Assembly (NCBI GenBank): GCA_034640345.1
Contig: JAXRVH010000029.1
Coordinates: forward strand, 329,552-393,551
Direction: 5' to 3'
Source: Drechslera avenae
Taxonomy: Eukaryota; Ascomycota; Dothideomycetes; Pleosporales; Pleosporaceae
Length of the DNA: 64,000 nucleotides
The notes below the pieces were generated by a model. That model ran no database searches, was not told the origin of the DNA, and saw only the letters and a list, made by a program, of their open reading frames with translations. Shown here in pieces: positions 35,958 to 46,209 of the stretch (its first letter is position 1; each line of letters begins with the position of its first letter). Made by a program: the position numbers and the translations under genes.

Positions 35958-35979
<22 letters not shown>
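35958..35979. repeat. (CA)n microsatellite
   Basis: About eleven CA dinucleotides in the gene-poor region, next to further CATACA units. Confidence 0.85.
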
Positions 35980-36231
35980 TAATCAAAGTTTAACTTGGGC
36001 GTTCGTGCTATGATGCAAGCAAAAAAAGCAAATTTGCATACCTGTCTGCTATAATGACCGTATCCATGTAAGACACACACGCGCACGCACAAAAAACGCC
36101 TACATGCTGTAGTGCTACATTGCGTGGGAGCCCACCAAGCCTCCGTATACGAGGCACAAAGTCGGTAAACCTTCCGTTGCACCCCCCATGTAGATCCCTC
36201 TACCTTCCTTCTGCTCCCACCTCTTCGTCGC

Positions 36232-38235
36232 TTACGCCGGGCCTCGCCCCAACATGGCCCCAACTGGCATTACCGCAAATTCATGCGTGTCGCCGCGGTT
36301 GAACCGTTCACTGGTAGCGGTAAATGTGCTCTGCCCGCGCAGCTGACGCCCGTAGCTTTCGTCGTCGTACACGACCGAGTTGTTGGCGGCGACAATGTGG
36401 CGCTGGTAGAGAGGCACCGACTTGGGTCCGTCGGTGCCGGTGAGCGTGTAGCGCTGCTCCGTGGTGCCTGCGCTGTACGACTTTTTCTGCGCGGGCACAG
36501 ACAAATACGATGCTGTGCCGTTTTGGTGATTGGCAATGTATGAGCCGCGGAAGGCAGCATGAGGGGCGTAGTCAAGTGTCTTCCAGGTGTTTGGAAAGGC
36601 GAGGTCGCCTAGCTGCAGCACCTTCTTGGCTCGATCCATGCTTGCGTCGATAGTCACATTGCCACCTGCTGGGGCGTTGTATGATGAGTTGACCGATAGA
36701 GGGTAGTCCACCGTCTTTTGATAGCCAAGGGATCCAGACAGGCTGCCTTTGGTTGATTGCCTCACGATTTGGTCATTGCCGACGTTGCTGAGCGTTCCAA
36801 TGTTGGAAAAGGTGGCGTTTTGCGACCATATACTTGTCTTTGATCCAGTAGACGTGTGAATAGTGGACTCGATGTGCACACTGCGTGACACTTGGATAGA
36901 GTAACCCAACACGGTGCTTGGACTGCCACTCCCATCCTGCCTTGTGCTCGATTGCAGCGCGATCAGGGAAGCTGGTGCTGATATGGTAGGAACGGTACCT
37001 GTAGTAGGACCGTCGCTATCGTCGAGCCAGATGAAGACTTTACCAGTAACGACCCAATTTGACCCGATAGCTGTCGTAAATGTTCCTGTGCCACTTCCAT
37101 TATCGTCGATGCCAACAACCTGTATCTCAAAAGTATGGGCTTGGCCGTCGCTGAGCAATGGTATGAACGGTGTAATGTCGATTTCGTCTTCCTGTAGATC
37201 AAAAGCATCAATGCCTACAACTGGCCTCCAGAACCCCGGAACCACGCCTCCTGTAAAGATGACTGGAAAAGGCCACGCAACGCCAGCAATGTGTCCGTCA
37301 ATAAGAACCCGAAGCTCTCTGAAGGCTGAGTGGCCATACAGCGTAGTATCGTTGCCAAAAGTATTGACGTCGGATTGGAGCACGTTGCTCCACCAAAACT
37401 CCTCGGTAGCCTGCCCACATGCGGCAATGGAGAAAACGGCCTTCTTGGCGTTCTGCGGAAGCGTCACAGCATCAACTGCCATCGTGTCCGGCACAACAAA
37501 TGCGCTGGAAGCATTCTGTGCGGATTTGCGAGCCGAGATGGGAAGGATAACATCAGCAGGTTCGATGCCGTCCTCAGCGGTGAAGAAGGTTGCAGTCAAA
37601 GCTGTATCCCAAGACCCCGTGTAAGTATCATCAATGAGATTCCCAAGATCAAATACAATCTTCTGTGGTGTCTTGAAGAGGGCAAGGTAGCTGCTCATGT
37701 CTTTGACGTAGCTCCAGATGATGCCATTCTGCGTCGGCTCGGCCGTTGAAGTGCGAAAGACCTCTGTGTCATCCAAGAACATCAGGGCTAGCCTATCAAA
37801 CTGGCGGCCAGCAGATGTGACGGTCAAGTTGATCGTGACCCTGTTAAAGCTACAATTTGGCGGGTTGTATTGGCCTATGAATGGCTGACCATACGAGCGG
37901 GCGAAAGTATACTCCATCAAAGTCTCATGGCATCCGCCGCCAGGGCTCAAGACCGGCGGCGCAACTTGCAAACACTGGAGTAGGGAGGACCCGTTCGTAG
38001 CACGGCGGCCCAATGACTGGGTCTGGGCATGGGGCTGCGGTGGCGCCGTAGGGGAAGCGGAAGTGCATTGGAAAAGCGTGATTAGCATTAAAAACAGTGT
38101 TGCGACACGTAGTAGTCCGTAGCTGGGCGCCGCCCGCGTAGGTGATGTTCGCACATCCAATTCTAATGATCTGCCAATACGCCATGCATAGACTCCATCG
38201 CTCTTATGCTTCCATGAACCCATATCCAACACCAT
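36232..38235 (-). CDS. Peptide-N-glycosidase A-type amidase (PNGase A family)
   Basis: Family of acid glycoamidases that release N-glycans from glycopeptides, usually secreted or in the endomembrane system. Single exon of 667 residues with an ATG at 38235 (another in frame at 38223). A hydrophobic segment at 41-59 (LLRVATLFLMLITLFQC) after a 40-residue N-terminal arm is either a signal anchor or an internal signal peptide. The body shows the family's text: NCSFNRVTINLTVTSAGRQ, RLALMFLDDTEVFRTSTAEP, GIIWSYVKDMSSYLALF, GHSAFRELRVLIDGHIAGV, WPFPVIFTGGVVPGFWRP and GIDAFDLQEDEIDITPF. Many N-glycosylation sequons are visible, consistent with secretion. Enzyme specificity is inferred from the family. 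Confidence 0.87.
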   Translation of the reverse strand: MVLDMGSWKHKSDGVYAWRIGRSLELDVRTSPTRAAPSYGLLRVATLFLMLITLFQCTSASPTAPPQPHAQTQSLGRRATNGSSLLQCLQVAPPVLSPGGGCHETLMEYTFARSYGQPFIGQYNPPNCSFNRVTINLTVTSAGRQFDRLALMFLDDTEVFRTSTAEPTQNGIIWSYVKDMSSYLALFKTPQKIVFDLGNLIDDTYTGSWDTALTATFFTAEDGIEPADVILPISARKSAQNASSAFVVPDTMAVDAVTLPQNAKKAVFSIAACGQATEEFWWSNVLQSDVNTFGNDTTLYGHSAFRELRVLIDGHIAGVAWPFPVIFTGGVVPGFWRPVVGIDAFDLQEDEIDITPFIPLLSDGQAHTFEIQVVGIDDNGSGTGTFTTAIGSNWVVTGKVFIWLDDSDGPTTGTVPTISAPASLIALQSSTRQDGSGSPSTVLGYSIQVSRSVHIESTIHTSTGSKTSIWSQNATFSNIGTLSNVGNDQIVRQSTKGSLSGSLGYQKTVDYPLSVNSSYNAPAGGNVTIDASMDRAKKVLQLGDLAFPNTWKTLDYAPHAAFRGSYIANHQNGTASYLSVPAQKKSYSAGTTEQRYTLTGTDGPKSVPLYQRHIVAANNSVVYDDESYGRQLRGQSTFTATSERFNRGDTHEFAVMPVGAMLGRGPA

Positions 38236-38618
38236 TTCTTTTGAAAACCTGCCAGTAGTAGCCTGTTGCGCAGAACTCCGTAAACTCCGTGATCAGAGGT
38301 ATATTGCGGAAAGTTTCCGGTATTTTGGTACGCCGTTGAACGCCGAATAGGAAAGCCAATATTGACGTTCGAGTGCTGTCCTGGTCTGTGTTAAAACGGC
38401 TCGTATTCGATTTTGCAAGCTTTTACGCACCTCATCAGTCCAAGAAAAATAAATAAAAACCCCGTCTCTTCCGAGAAGCACCGAAAAGGTACCCGATTGG
38501 GTAATCCTGGGCGCGGATAGTGTAGGAAGTCGCCACCCGGGAACGGTGCAGTATGCTGATGGTACTAAGTTGCTCCGGGTGTGTTCAGAAGAGAGCAGCA
38601 GCAGAATCCCACCGGAAG
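38236..38618. other. Intergenic, upstream of the PNGase A-type gene
   Basis: 383 bp with no gene seen; contains the promoter of the amidase gene and the 3' end of the small gene to its right. Confidence 0.4.
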
Positions 38619-38903
38619 TTATTGACTGCCTTTATGGTTGTCCCAAAAGCGCCGAGTGGCTTGCTTGACTAATTCGTTATCTCCGAATCTTGTGCGATAG
38701 TAGTTCATAAGCGCAAACTCGTCCGAAGGTAGAACGTAGGTGTTGGGTTGGGCGTTGAGTTTTGACCAGACTTCGGCAAGACGTTTCTCGAGGAATTGGG
38801 CAAGTCGCTGGTCGACACCACCTTCGCTGTTCTGGGCAACGTGAACAGCCTGGCCGAGGGAGAGGTAGCCGTGGCCTTGTATGAATTCAGTGTTGCCACC
38901 CAT
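38619..38903 (-). CDS. Small uncharacterised protein (94 aa), likely conserved in fungi
   Basis: Single exon of 94 residues, soluble and without a signal peptide or membrane segment. It starts MGGNTEFIQGHGYLSLGQA. It has a helical middle with regular charge spacing (RLAQFLEKRLAEVWSKL), a DEFALMNYYRTRFGDNELV block and an aromatic C-terminus. The composition and strong helix periodicity look like a real protein. I have the impression of similar small proteins in other ascomycetes but cannot name a family. Other frames here are much poorer. Confidence 0.65.
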   Translation of the reverse strand: MGGNTEFIQGHGYLSLGQAVHVAQNSEGGVDQRLAQFLEKRLAEVWSKLNAQPNTYVLPSDEFALMNYYRTRFGDNELVKQATRRFWDNHKGSQ

Positions 38904-41382
38904 GTTGATAGCTAATGCAGAGTGACGATTGGTTTATTGGTTGATGTTGAGGCTAAACGAGAGAGGAAGGAGCGATGGTTGGTAGTGTGGTGATAGTATA
39001 GTGTTGACTTGATAAGGAGCGTGGCGGTCGAAAGGTGAACCAAGGAACAAGCGACTGGTAGTGAGACACGGTGCAGACGAGGTGAGGGAATAGTGCGGGC
39101 TGGTGGTATATATATGAAAGCATATGAGCAGGCAACTTGAGAATGAGACGAACCCACGTGGAGAAGCAGGAAGATCCCTCACAACACCTCATGCAGCTAC
39201 CCAAGAGTGAGAGCCTAGTCAAAAGCCTCAAACAGTTGGCTCCGGGAGCGTGCCGTTTTGGGCGCTGTCAAGTTGTGAAGCGAAGGAATGGGTGTATCAT
39301 CCCGCCGAATCATGAGGGCAGCCAGGGCCCTTGTCCGCCAGGAAGTCACAAACGGCGCCGAGCTTTTTTACAGGGGCGGGGCGATCAACTCCAGAGTCCA
39401 GCCGAACTAGCAGGGGCGACACACGACGCAGCGCCGTTCGAAGAGGAGCCCTGGGCCGATGCTCTGGGACGTCAGAGGGCAGAGGCAGAGACGGCGCTCG
39501 TGACCACGGGCCATGTTGGGGCTACTGCGGCTGCAAGACGACCATTCATAAGGCTAGGAAGATGAATAATGGAGCCCATCACAGTGGCATCACTCGTCAG
39601 CGCAGTACCCAAAGCTCAAACTTTGAGACTGGTGCGGTTGCAGGGTTGTGGGAACGCCGAAAACCTTAAGGATCAACTTGCAAACCTTCGCTGGCCGTCG
39701 CGGTCAGGCGCCGAGCCGTGCTGGCCGATATGGTCGGCAGAGTTATGGTCTTGTTGTGAGAAGAGAGGTGGGGATGGGAAATGGTCTGGGGGGGGGGGAC
39801 AGACATTGTTACCATGGCAAGTTGGCTGCACATGTCGTGATGCACTCCGGCGGTGAGGAAGAGGGAAAGGGAGAGAGAGAGAGGCGGCGGGAATGGTAGA
39901 CAGGCGTGGTCAGGTATCAGCATCGTGAGCGAGTTGAGTCGGCGACTGCAGAGGCAGCGGTCCATGTGTGGAACCTTGTCAGATCGAATCAGGCTAATGT
40001 AAGACGTTGGCGACTGCTAGAGGCCGGCTGTGTCCGCACGATTCCAACGCCCTTGACTGTGGCCTTGACCATGCCAGCGAGGGTGTCGTCGCTCGCCAGC
40101 GGTGTGCAAGGCTGGAGGGGCGGCTGGCACCGGAGCCCACGCCGTGTTGCGCGAGGCGACGGGGGCCTGGAAAGGCAAGCAAAAGGGCCATCGGTTGTGA
40201 AACGGGCGTGTTGAATGAATTTCTGTAACGGAGGGCTCTCCTGTTCCACAACGGCGCTATCGGTACCAGTGAACAGGTTCGCATGCAGAGGGGAGGAGAG
40301 GGGAGGGGGACGAGTTTGGGCGGGCAGGGTTGCGAATAAAGCTACGCGTGGTGTCCCCGCATTTTAGGCTTCGAGACGTGAAATACGACCTTTTAGAGAG
40401 GATGAACACGGGACGCGATCGTCCATGCCGGCGCGATAGTAGGCCTTTCCCATCATCATGGCTGCAGCCGAGAGAGCGAAGGAGCGGCGTGTGATGCAGC
40501 TTGCAGCGTCTTGCTTGCAGCCTCTGCATGTTGGCCGTATCCAGGTCCTGCCCGTAACGAGGGCGGACGCCTAGGCGGCTTTGGCTTGCAACACATGTTT
40601 GCAGCAAACACGCTTCGAGACTTTTCGCGGAAGCTCTTGATGCTGGGCTAATGCAGGCTGACGCTTCTGTCAGCCGACCGTCCTGGCTGCCGTCGCTTGG
40701 ATCATGGCAGCAAGTGTCGCGACGCCGCGGAGGGTAATGTGCCGCCGCAGCGATGCCCCAGAAGCCCTACGTGTCCACCAAATTGCGAGACGGCGCTGAC
40801 AAGAGCCCACGAAACGTCCCTGAAGCTTGATGCCCTTCCGCCCGCAAGGGAGCCTCGACACACACGGGCGGCTTCAGCAGGTTCCGACCGACAGCCATGG
40901 ATGTTGTTTGGATGTCTGGATACCTGGATGTCTGGATGCCTGGATGTCTGGATACCTGGATACCTGGATACCTGGATACCTGGATACCTGGATACCTGGA
41001 TACCTGCGTGTCTGCATGCCCCATCCCAGGGCAGCCTTGTGGTGGCTAGTGTTCGCAAGGACCAAATGGCACTTGTATCGTCCAGGCAAGTGCTCACCGG
41101 ACAGAAAACACACCGGTCTACTGGACATTAATTTGACATGACTTGCGAAAGCGTACGCGCCAATAGGCATCCTGAGCAAGCGACAGTCATGGCGCCATGG
41201 CTGTTCGTGCGGCGACGGAGAATACATCGGACCGGAATTACCCTCACGCCGGCCTTGGCACCCGTGACGCTGTATCGACGTTTTACCGCGTTGGCGACAA
41301 CTTCTGGAACGACGAGCTGCCACTGTGACTGCCACGGCGCCCAAATCAACCCAAAAGCCCCACGTGAGGAGCGACTCACGCC
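38904..41382. other. 2.5-kb gene-poor region
   Basis: No gene is recognised. Short overlapping frames on both strands reflect high GC, not coding sequence. Contains the 8-bp minisatellite at 40909-41020 and a G10 run near 39789. Confidence 0.45.
40909..41020. repeat. 8-bp tandem repeat (TGGATACC)n
   Basis: Twelve consecutive 8-base units from 40909 to 41004: TGGATGTC, TGGATACC, TGGATGTC, TGGATGCC, TGGATGTC, then seven TGGATACC. Two degenerate units (TGCGTGTC, TGCATGCC) follow. The left part is heterogeneous and the right part homogeneous, as expected from recent expansion at one end. The period is not a multiple of three and no gene spans it. Confidence 0.92.
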
Positions 41383-42186
41383 ATGAAGCCGCGACTCGCA
41401 CGCATAAGGACGGCCCGCTTTCTGTTCGGCAGTGCGGCCACCGGCTCTGCATCACGATTCTCGGCGCCGCTTCCACGCAACTTCTTCACCTCTGCCCGCC
41501 AAGCACCGTCCGCCACACCTCTCCACCAGAGCGCCCTTCTATTCTTCCGTCTCCAGCGTTCCGCCCTTGGCCGTCGCTTCCAAGCACTTCGCCTCAAGAG
41601 CGACAAGCCCACATACCAGTCGCACAATCCCACGCCACACCTAGGCAGCCCCGATCCCGCACCCTCAATATCCCAGCGTCTCAAGCAGCTGTCCCGAGAA
41701 TATGGCTGGACAGCTGTCGGCGTCTATTTTGCCCTGTCTCTCGTCGACTTCCCCCTCTGCTTCGTAGCAGTGCGCCTACTTGGAACCGATAGAATTGGCC
41801 ACTACGAAGAGGTGATCAAGGCTGCCTTTTGGAACGTAGTACGCCTGGCTTTTCCGGACGCCGGTAAGAAACCAGCAGAGCCAGGCGCGGATGAAGACGT
41901 CGCCGAAGCCACTGCAAGAGAGGGTTATGTCGAGGCTGGGAGAGCAGTCGGGCACAATGGCGGTTCGGATGCATGTATGGAAACTCAATCTCTTTTAGCG
42001 GCATCACCACGTCTAACAGGAACCACAGCAATCTGGACCCAGCTCGGTCTAGCCTACCTTGTCCACAAGTCCCTAATCTTCTTCCGTGTGCCACTTACCG
42101 CAGCTGTCCTTCCCAAGGTTGTCAAGACTCTGAGGAGTTGGGGGTATAATATTGGTAAGAAAAGGCCAAAGAACAAGCCGGTGTGA
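41383..42186 (+). CDS. DUF1279 / FAM210-like mitochondrial membrane protein
   Basis: Member of the DUF1279 (FAM210A/B, yeast Nat2-like) family, mitochondrial inner-membrane proteins of poorly defined role. The N-terminal ~75 residues are rich in Arg, Ser and Ala without acidic residues, a clear presequence. The DUF1279 core starts RLKQLSREYGWTAVGVYFAL, with VDFPLCFVAVRLLG as the first membrane hairpin. An in-frame, stop-free 54-nt intron very probably lies at 41975..42028 (GTATGG, TCTAAC, CACAG). Removing it joins GGSDA to SIWTQLGLAYLVHKS, the usual conserved sequence, giving 249 residues. Without splicing the product is 267 residues with an unlikely insertion. The protein ends in a Lys-rich tail. 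Confidence 0.85.
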   Translation: MKPRLARIRTARFLFGSAATGSASRFSAPLPRNFFTSARQAPSATPLHQSALLFFRLQRSALGRRFQALRLKSDKPTYQSHNPTPHLGSPDPAPSISQRLKQLSREYGWTAVGVYFALSLVDFPLCFVAVRLLGTDRIGHYEEVIKAAFWNVVRLAFPDAGKKPAEPGADEDVAEATAREGYVEAGRAVGHNGGSDACMETQSLLAASPRLTGTTAIWTQLGLAYLVHKSLIFFRVPLTAAVLPKVVKTLRSWGYNIGKKRPKNKPV

Positions 42187-44938
42187 ACGTGGGAGTTGAC
42201 TCAGCACCCGGCGGTCACAATCAAAACCACCACCACCACTCCGGTACATGGGTTCACCGAGATCCCGTCCTTGTAAATTCTTCATGCATCACGACTCTGT
42301 AACAGTACAAAAGTGTAAAATAAGGATGTAGGAGATATACTCTCAGTACATTCTATATTCCGCGAACCAGCCGTTTGAGCATGCTCGAAGGCTGGTCGTA
42401 AATGCATTCCCAATCCTTGCTGCCACGTCTTCACACTTGGCCTTCTTTTGAAGCTTCAAGGATGATATAAGCCTCAAACACTGCGACTCTGATCCAAAAA
42501 CGAGCCTGCTTTAAACATCCAAGGCCGCCAGCGCACAACGAAGAGGGTTTCAGTTCTCCCCCACGATTGATCGCCAAAACTCCTCAGCCCAAACCAGATG
42601 CAACCCCGTCCCGCACGATGAGCTCGGAAACATAGTGCATCCATCCTATTGTAGGCAATGCTGCCCGACGAGTATGCGGTTTAGGGTATTCAATTGCGCG
42701 TCCAGCCACTCAACGTGAAACCACGTTCAGCCCTCAGCCACACTTCAATCGCAACGGCGCTACTGTTATGCATAACACACACGTCCGGACCGTAGTGGAA
42801 CCTAATCTTGACCTCAGATTACATCGATTATCTTCTCGGCATTCAGCCGTGCCCGAAATGTGCAAGCGATGGGTATAAACTACCGAATCCAACCCTGCGC
42901 ATCGGTCACATGCAACCGGCGCACACCGGTAGACGTTCTTTGGGGATAGGGTAACCCGGACTGTGGTATCATGTCCGTAAACCTTCCCCAAACTTGTGGA
43001 ACTTTGGTCGCGAGGCCCAGGCCGGACTCTACCTAGTTCGTTTTTGCACTTTGCACTCGCGTATCGGTCCTTTTCGTATCGAAACCTTGCCTGCTACTCG
43101 GGTCCTAACTACTTCCTCATAACCTGCTCGCTTACCCGATTCGTACCCTGAAGCCGTTCACACCGATGAGAACCTTTGGCTCGGAGCGATGCTTTCGAAA
43201 CCTTGCTCCGATGCTAATCGATAAACTTCTGCACTGCAAGAGCAGACAATGAGAGCTGCACAGTCCCGCATTCGTCATCAGGCTCAAGTGTTTGAGAAGT
43301 GGTTCTGCGTGCGTCGTTGTACTACTAATTGAACTTTCTCGGACATGTTGCCGTTTGGCGTTGGATAAATCTGCAAGACCCCCTCGACGCCCAAGGCTGC
43401 TACTCGTGATACGATCTTCTCGGGCTATTTCCATCACACATGAGCGTAATCGATCGTAATGTCTGACTTGGAACCGCGATTGCGCCTGCGGCAGCGTGCT
43501 TCCGATGAAACACGGCGACGGTCCTCAACTTTTCCATCTCGACCATGACATGGTGGATGTGCCGTCAGTCACGATTCATGTACCGTCGCCGGACCTGCAT
43601 TTGCGGATGAAGTGTCGGCGCGACAACACCCGCCAGATCTGCGACGGGTCGACGGGCAATTGCATATCAGCGGCATGACAGCATTGACAATTTGACATGG
43701 AAATGCCAAGAGAGTTCGGTTCGGTCCCGAACACAAGCTTCGTGCCCACACACGGCGACGAGGACTTGCAGCAAGAGTACTGAGGCGTCTCACCGCATTT
43801 GCCTCAGCTGAGCTTACACACGAGAACCTCATTACCACTCCGATCAACAGGCCAGGGACTGCTGGGATACCATCCCAGAAACTCGAATCATAGATACATT
43901 TTCGTCCGCGGTGCTAGCAGGCATCAGTGCATGTCCAGGACCGACTTTGCTTTTCTTTTGCCACGCATTCAAGAGCGAAATGCGATGCAGTACGTGCTCA
44001 TTTAGGGTTTACGAGACTGTCTGATAACAAGCAGCCAAGCTCGCGTCAGTCCGATCAGCGGCATTTCTTACAAGCGCCAGATGTATGCAGATGTGGTACT
44101 TCCTGAATCGTAAAGTCCATCCATCCACACCATCACCGTGGTAGCAAGCATCTACCCTCCTCCACAGTATCTGCCGTATAAATGATATCACGAGTCGTAC
44201 AAGTGCGAGACCGTTGCAGCCACTACCCTCACCGGAAAGAGCGTATACGAGTCACCACGATGGGGGCATGCATGCATGCATGCATGTACGAACGCAATGA
44301 GACCCGAGTAGCCACGAAGTGTCAGGCAGCCAGGTCAATTAAACGCTCACGGATCATTCTTGGAACATTCTTAGAGGGCTTATATCGAAGTTGAGACTGT
44401 TCGAATAAGCGTGACAAATTGGTTCCTGATGTCTACAGTAGAGCATCGTTGCGGTTACGAGTTCAAATAATAACGACACATTAAAAGCGCGAAGTCGTGG
44501 CGGCGTCATGGTGGAACAGCTGCAACCTGGTATCCGGAGACTGTCAAATACATGTTTAACAGAAATTATTCGAGTTGATGCAAACAGGCAAGAACTCTGA
44601 CGTATGCCCTCATTCCAAGGCATTTTTGGTGTAAAAGTGGTGCAAGTAGATGATGAACAGGAGAGAAAAACTTTCGCAAGTTGCAGAGAATTCCAAGGTT
44701 TAGCCGGCGCCAAGATTCAAGCTTGCACGTATCAACAACTAAGCCATATTCAGTAACACCCCTAACCCCTTTCATCCTTGGAAGGGCACGTACCTCAACC
44801 ACCATCAGACCTCACGGATACCAGAAACAACCCCCCCACCAACAATCATGTCTCCCCTGTGCCTCACAACTGCCCTGCAAACCCAAGATCAATAATGACA
44901 CCTCGCACTGCAGTCTCCCTCTCAAACGGCAGCAGACC
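42187..44938. other. 2.75-kb gene-poor region
   Basis: No credible gene; frames are short on both strands. A (GCAT)n run lies at about 44266-44286. The open frame that runs into the deacetylase gene from 44681 has no in-frame ATG before 44939. Confidence 0.45.
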
Positions 44939-45769
44939 ATGCCCCGCCCCCCGCTGCGCATCTTCCGCCTCCCCACATCACGCGCCGCGCGCCGACGACG
45001 CATGTACACGATGCTATCCATTGTCTTGGTAGTCGTAACCCTCTTGCTGCCCTTCTACGTCATCTACAAGCCCCCGCATGTCCTGGTACGGTATGTTGCG
45101 CGCAAATGGCCAGACGTGCTCTGGCACGTGCCCCTCACACGGCAAGAAAAAGTCATAGCCCTAACCATCGACGACGCACCCTCTGACTACACGCTCCCAA
45201 TCCTCGACCTCCTGCGCGAAAACGAGGCAAAAGCAACCTTCTTCGTCATCGGCGGCCAGGTCACGGGCCGACAGCATGTGCTGCAAGAGGTGGTCAAAGC
45301 CGGCATGGAACTGGGCAATCACGCCATGCACGACGAGCCTTCGCGGTCGTTGCCGGCGGAACGGTTGGTGGAAGAGGTGAAGCAGGTCGAGGGCTATATC
45401 AACGGCACTTATGATGCCGTCCAGCTCCCACATCCACCGCGCTACTTTCGCCCTGGCTCTGGCTTCTTTAGCACTCGCATGCGTGACATTATACGCGGTT
45501 TGCACTATCAGATGGTGCTGGGGAGTGTGTATCCGCACGATCCGCAGATAGCATATCCGCGGGTAAACGCTAGACATGTGCTTAGCATGGTGAGGCCTGG
45601 GGCTATCATCGTCTGTCATGATAGGAGGAGTTGGACGGTGCCCATGTTGAGGATCGTGTTGCCCGAGTTGAAGAGGAGGGGGTATAGGGTCACGAATTTG
45701 AGTGGGTTATTAGAAGCTGCGAGAAGAGAAAGGGAGGATTTAAGAGATGAAATTGGAGCTGGACGATGA
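44939..45769 (+). CDS. Membrane-anchored polysaccharide deacetylase-like protein
   Basis: NodB-fold carbohydrate esterase 4 homologue; members deacetylate chitin or similar polymers. Single exon of 276 residues from the first in-frame ATG. A basic N-terminus (SRAARRRR) followed by a membrane segment at about 24-43 predicts a type II protein with the catalytic domain outside the cytosol. Motif 1 is ALTIDDAP (Asp78, Asp79). Motif 3 is FRPGSGFFS (about 170-178). The last motif is IIVCHDRR with His227. Motif 2 is unusual: GNHAMHDEPS gives His128-x2-His131 in place of the usual His-x3-His metal pair. The substrate is unknown and activity is uncertain because of motif 2. Confidence 0.85.
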   Translation: MPRPPLRIFRLPTSRAARRRRMYTMLSIVLVVVTLLLPFYVIYKPPHVLVRYVARKWPDVLWHVPLTRQEKVIALTIDDAPSDYTLPILDLLRENEAKATFFVIGGQVTGRQHVLQEVVKAGMELGNHAMHDEPSRSLPAERLVEEVKQVEGYINGTYDAVQLPHPPRYFRPGSGFFSTRMRDIIRGLHYQMVLGSVYPHDPQIAYPRVNARHVLSMVRPGAIIVCHDRRSWTVPMLRIVLPELKRRGYRVTNLSGLLEAARREREDLRDEIGAGR

Positions 45770-46209
45770 TGTTGTGAGAGCTACTTTTTCTCTTTTACAA
45801 TTCCCATGACCTCACATTCAATCACGAACTCGTACTTAAGGTTCTACCATCGACTGTCTTGCCATTTCCCGGCTTTCCCATCACAACCACTTGCTCACTA
45901 CAAGATACCACGTTGACAGTAATAACCCAACCGAATCATTGACAGCCATCTCTCGCATGTCAAGACCGCTTTCACTTCCCTCGGAGCACAAACTAGCAAT
46001 ATGTCAAGAATACTTCGCACAAAATGTCACGGCAGCGGGGGCACAACGGATTGAAATTATTTTGTTCATTGAGGTATTGGTATTACATCATAATAGAAGC
46101 CTGCTTTATGCGGCTCTTCTTAGCTCACAGTATCTGTTGACTGGGCCATTCAATCTAAACCGTCAAGATGAGAATGCTGAAACTCGTCCGCCATTATGAA
46201 GCGAGACGC
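45770..46209. other. Convergent intergenic region
   Basis: 440 bp between two 3' ends; no gene is seen. Confidence 0.4.

Larger units (their letters stand above)
31915..36231. other. 4.3-kb gene-poor region
   Basis: I find no convincing gene. The longest frames (for example 33627..33986) have no domain, no splice support and no coding bias. The region holds a palindrome at 33489-33517, GA runs near 35245-35260, a G13 run near 35559, a CA repeat at about 35958-35979 and long purine-rich stretches at 35570-35630. There is no transposon terminal structure that I can see. Confidence 0.5.

Noticed and set aside
40697..41131. 144-codon frame across the 8-bp minisatellite
   Set aside because: Long frames there exist in several phases only because the repeat contains no stop codon; no protein-like sequence outside it.
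43132..43847. Short minus-strand frames of about 90-100 codons in the 42-45 kb gap
   Set aside because: No domains, no splice signals linking them, no similarity to transposon proteins that I recognise.
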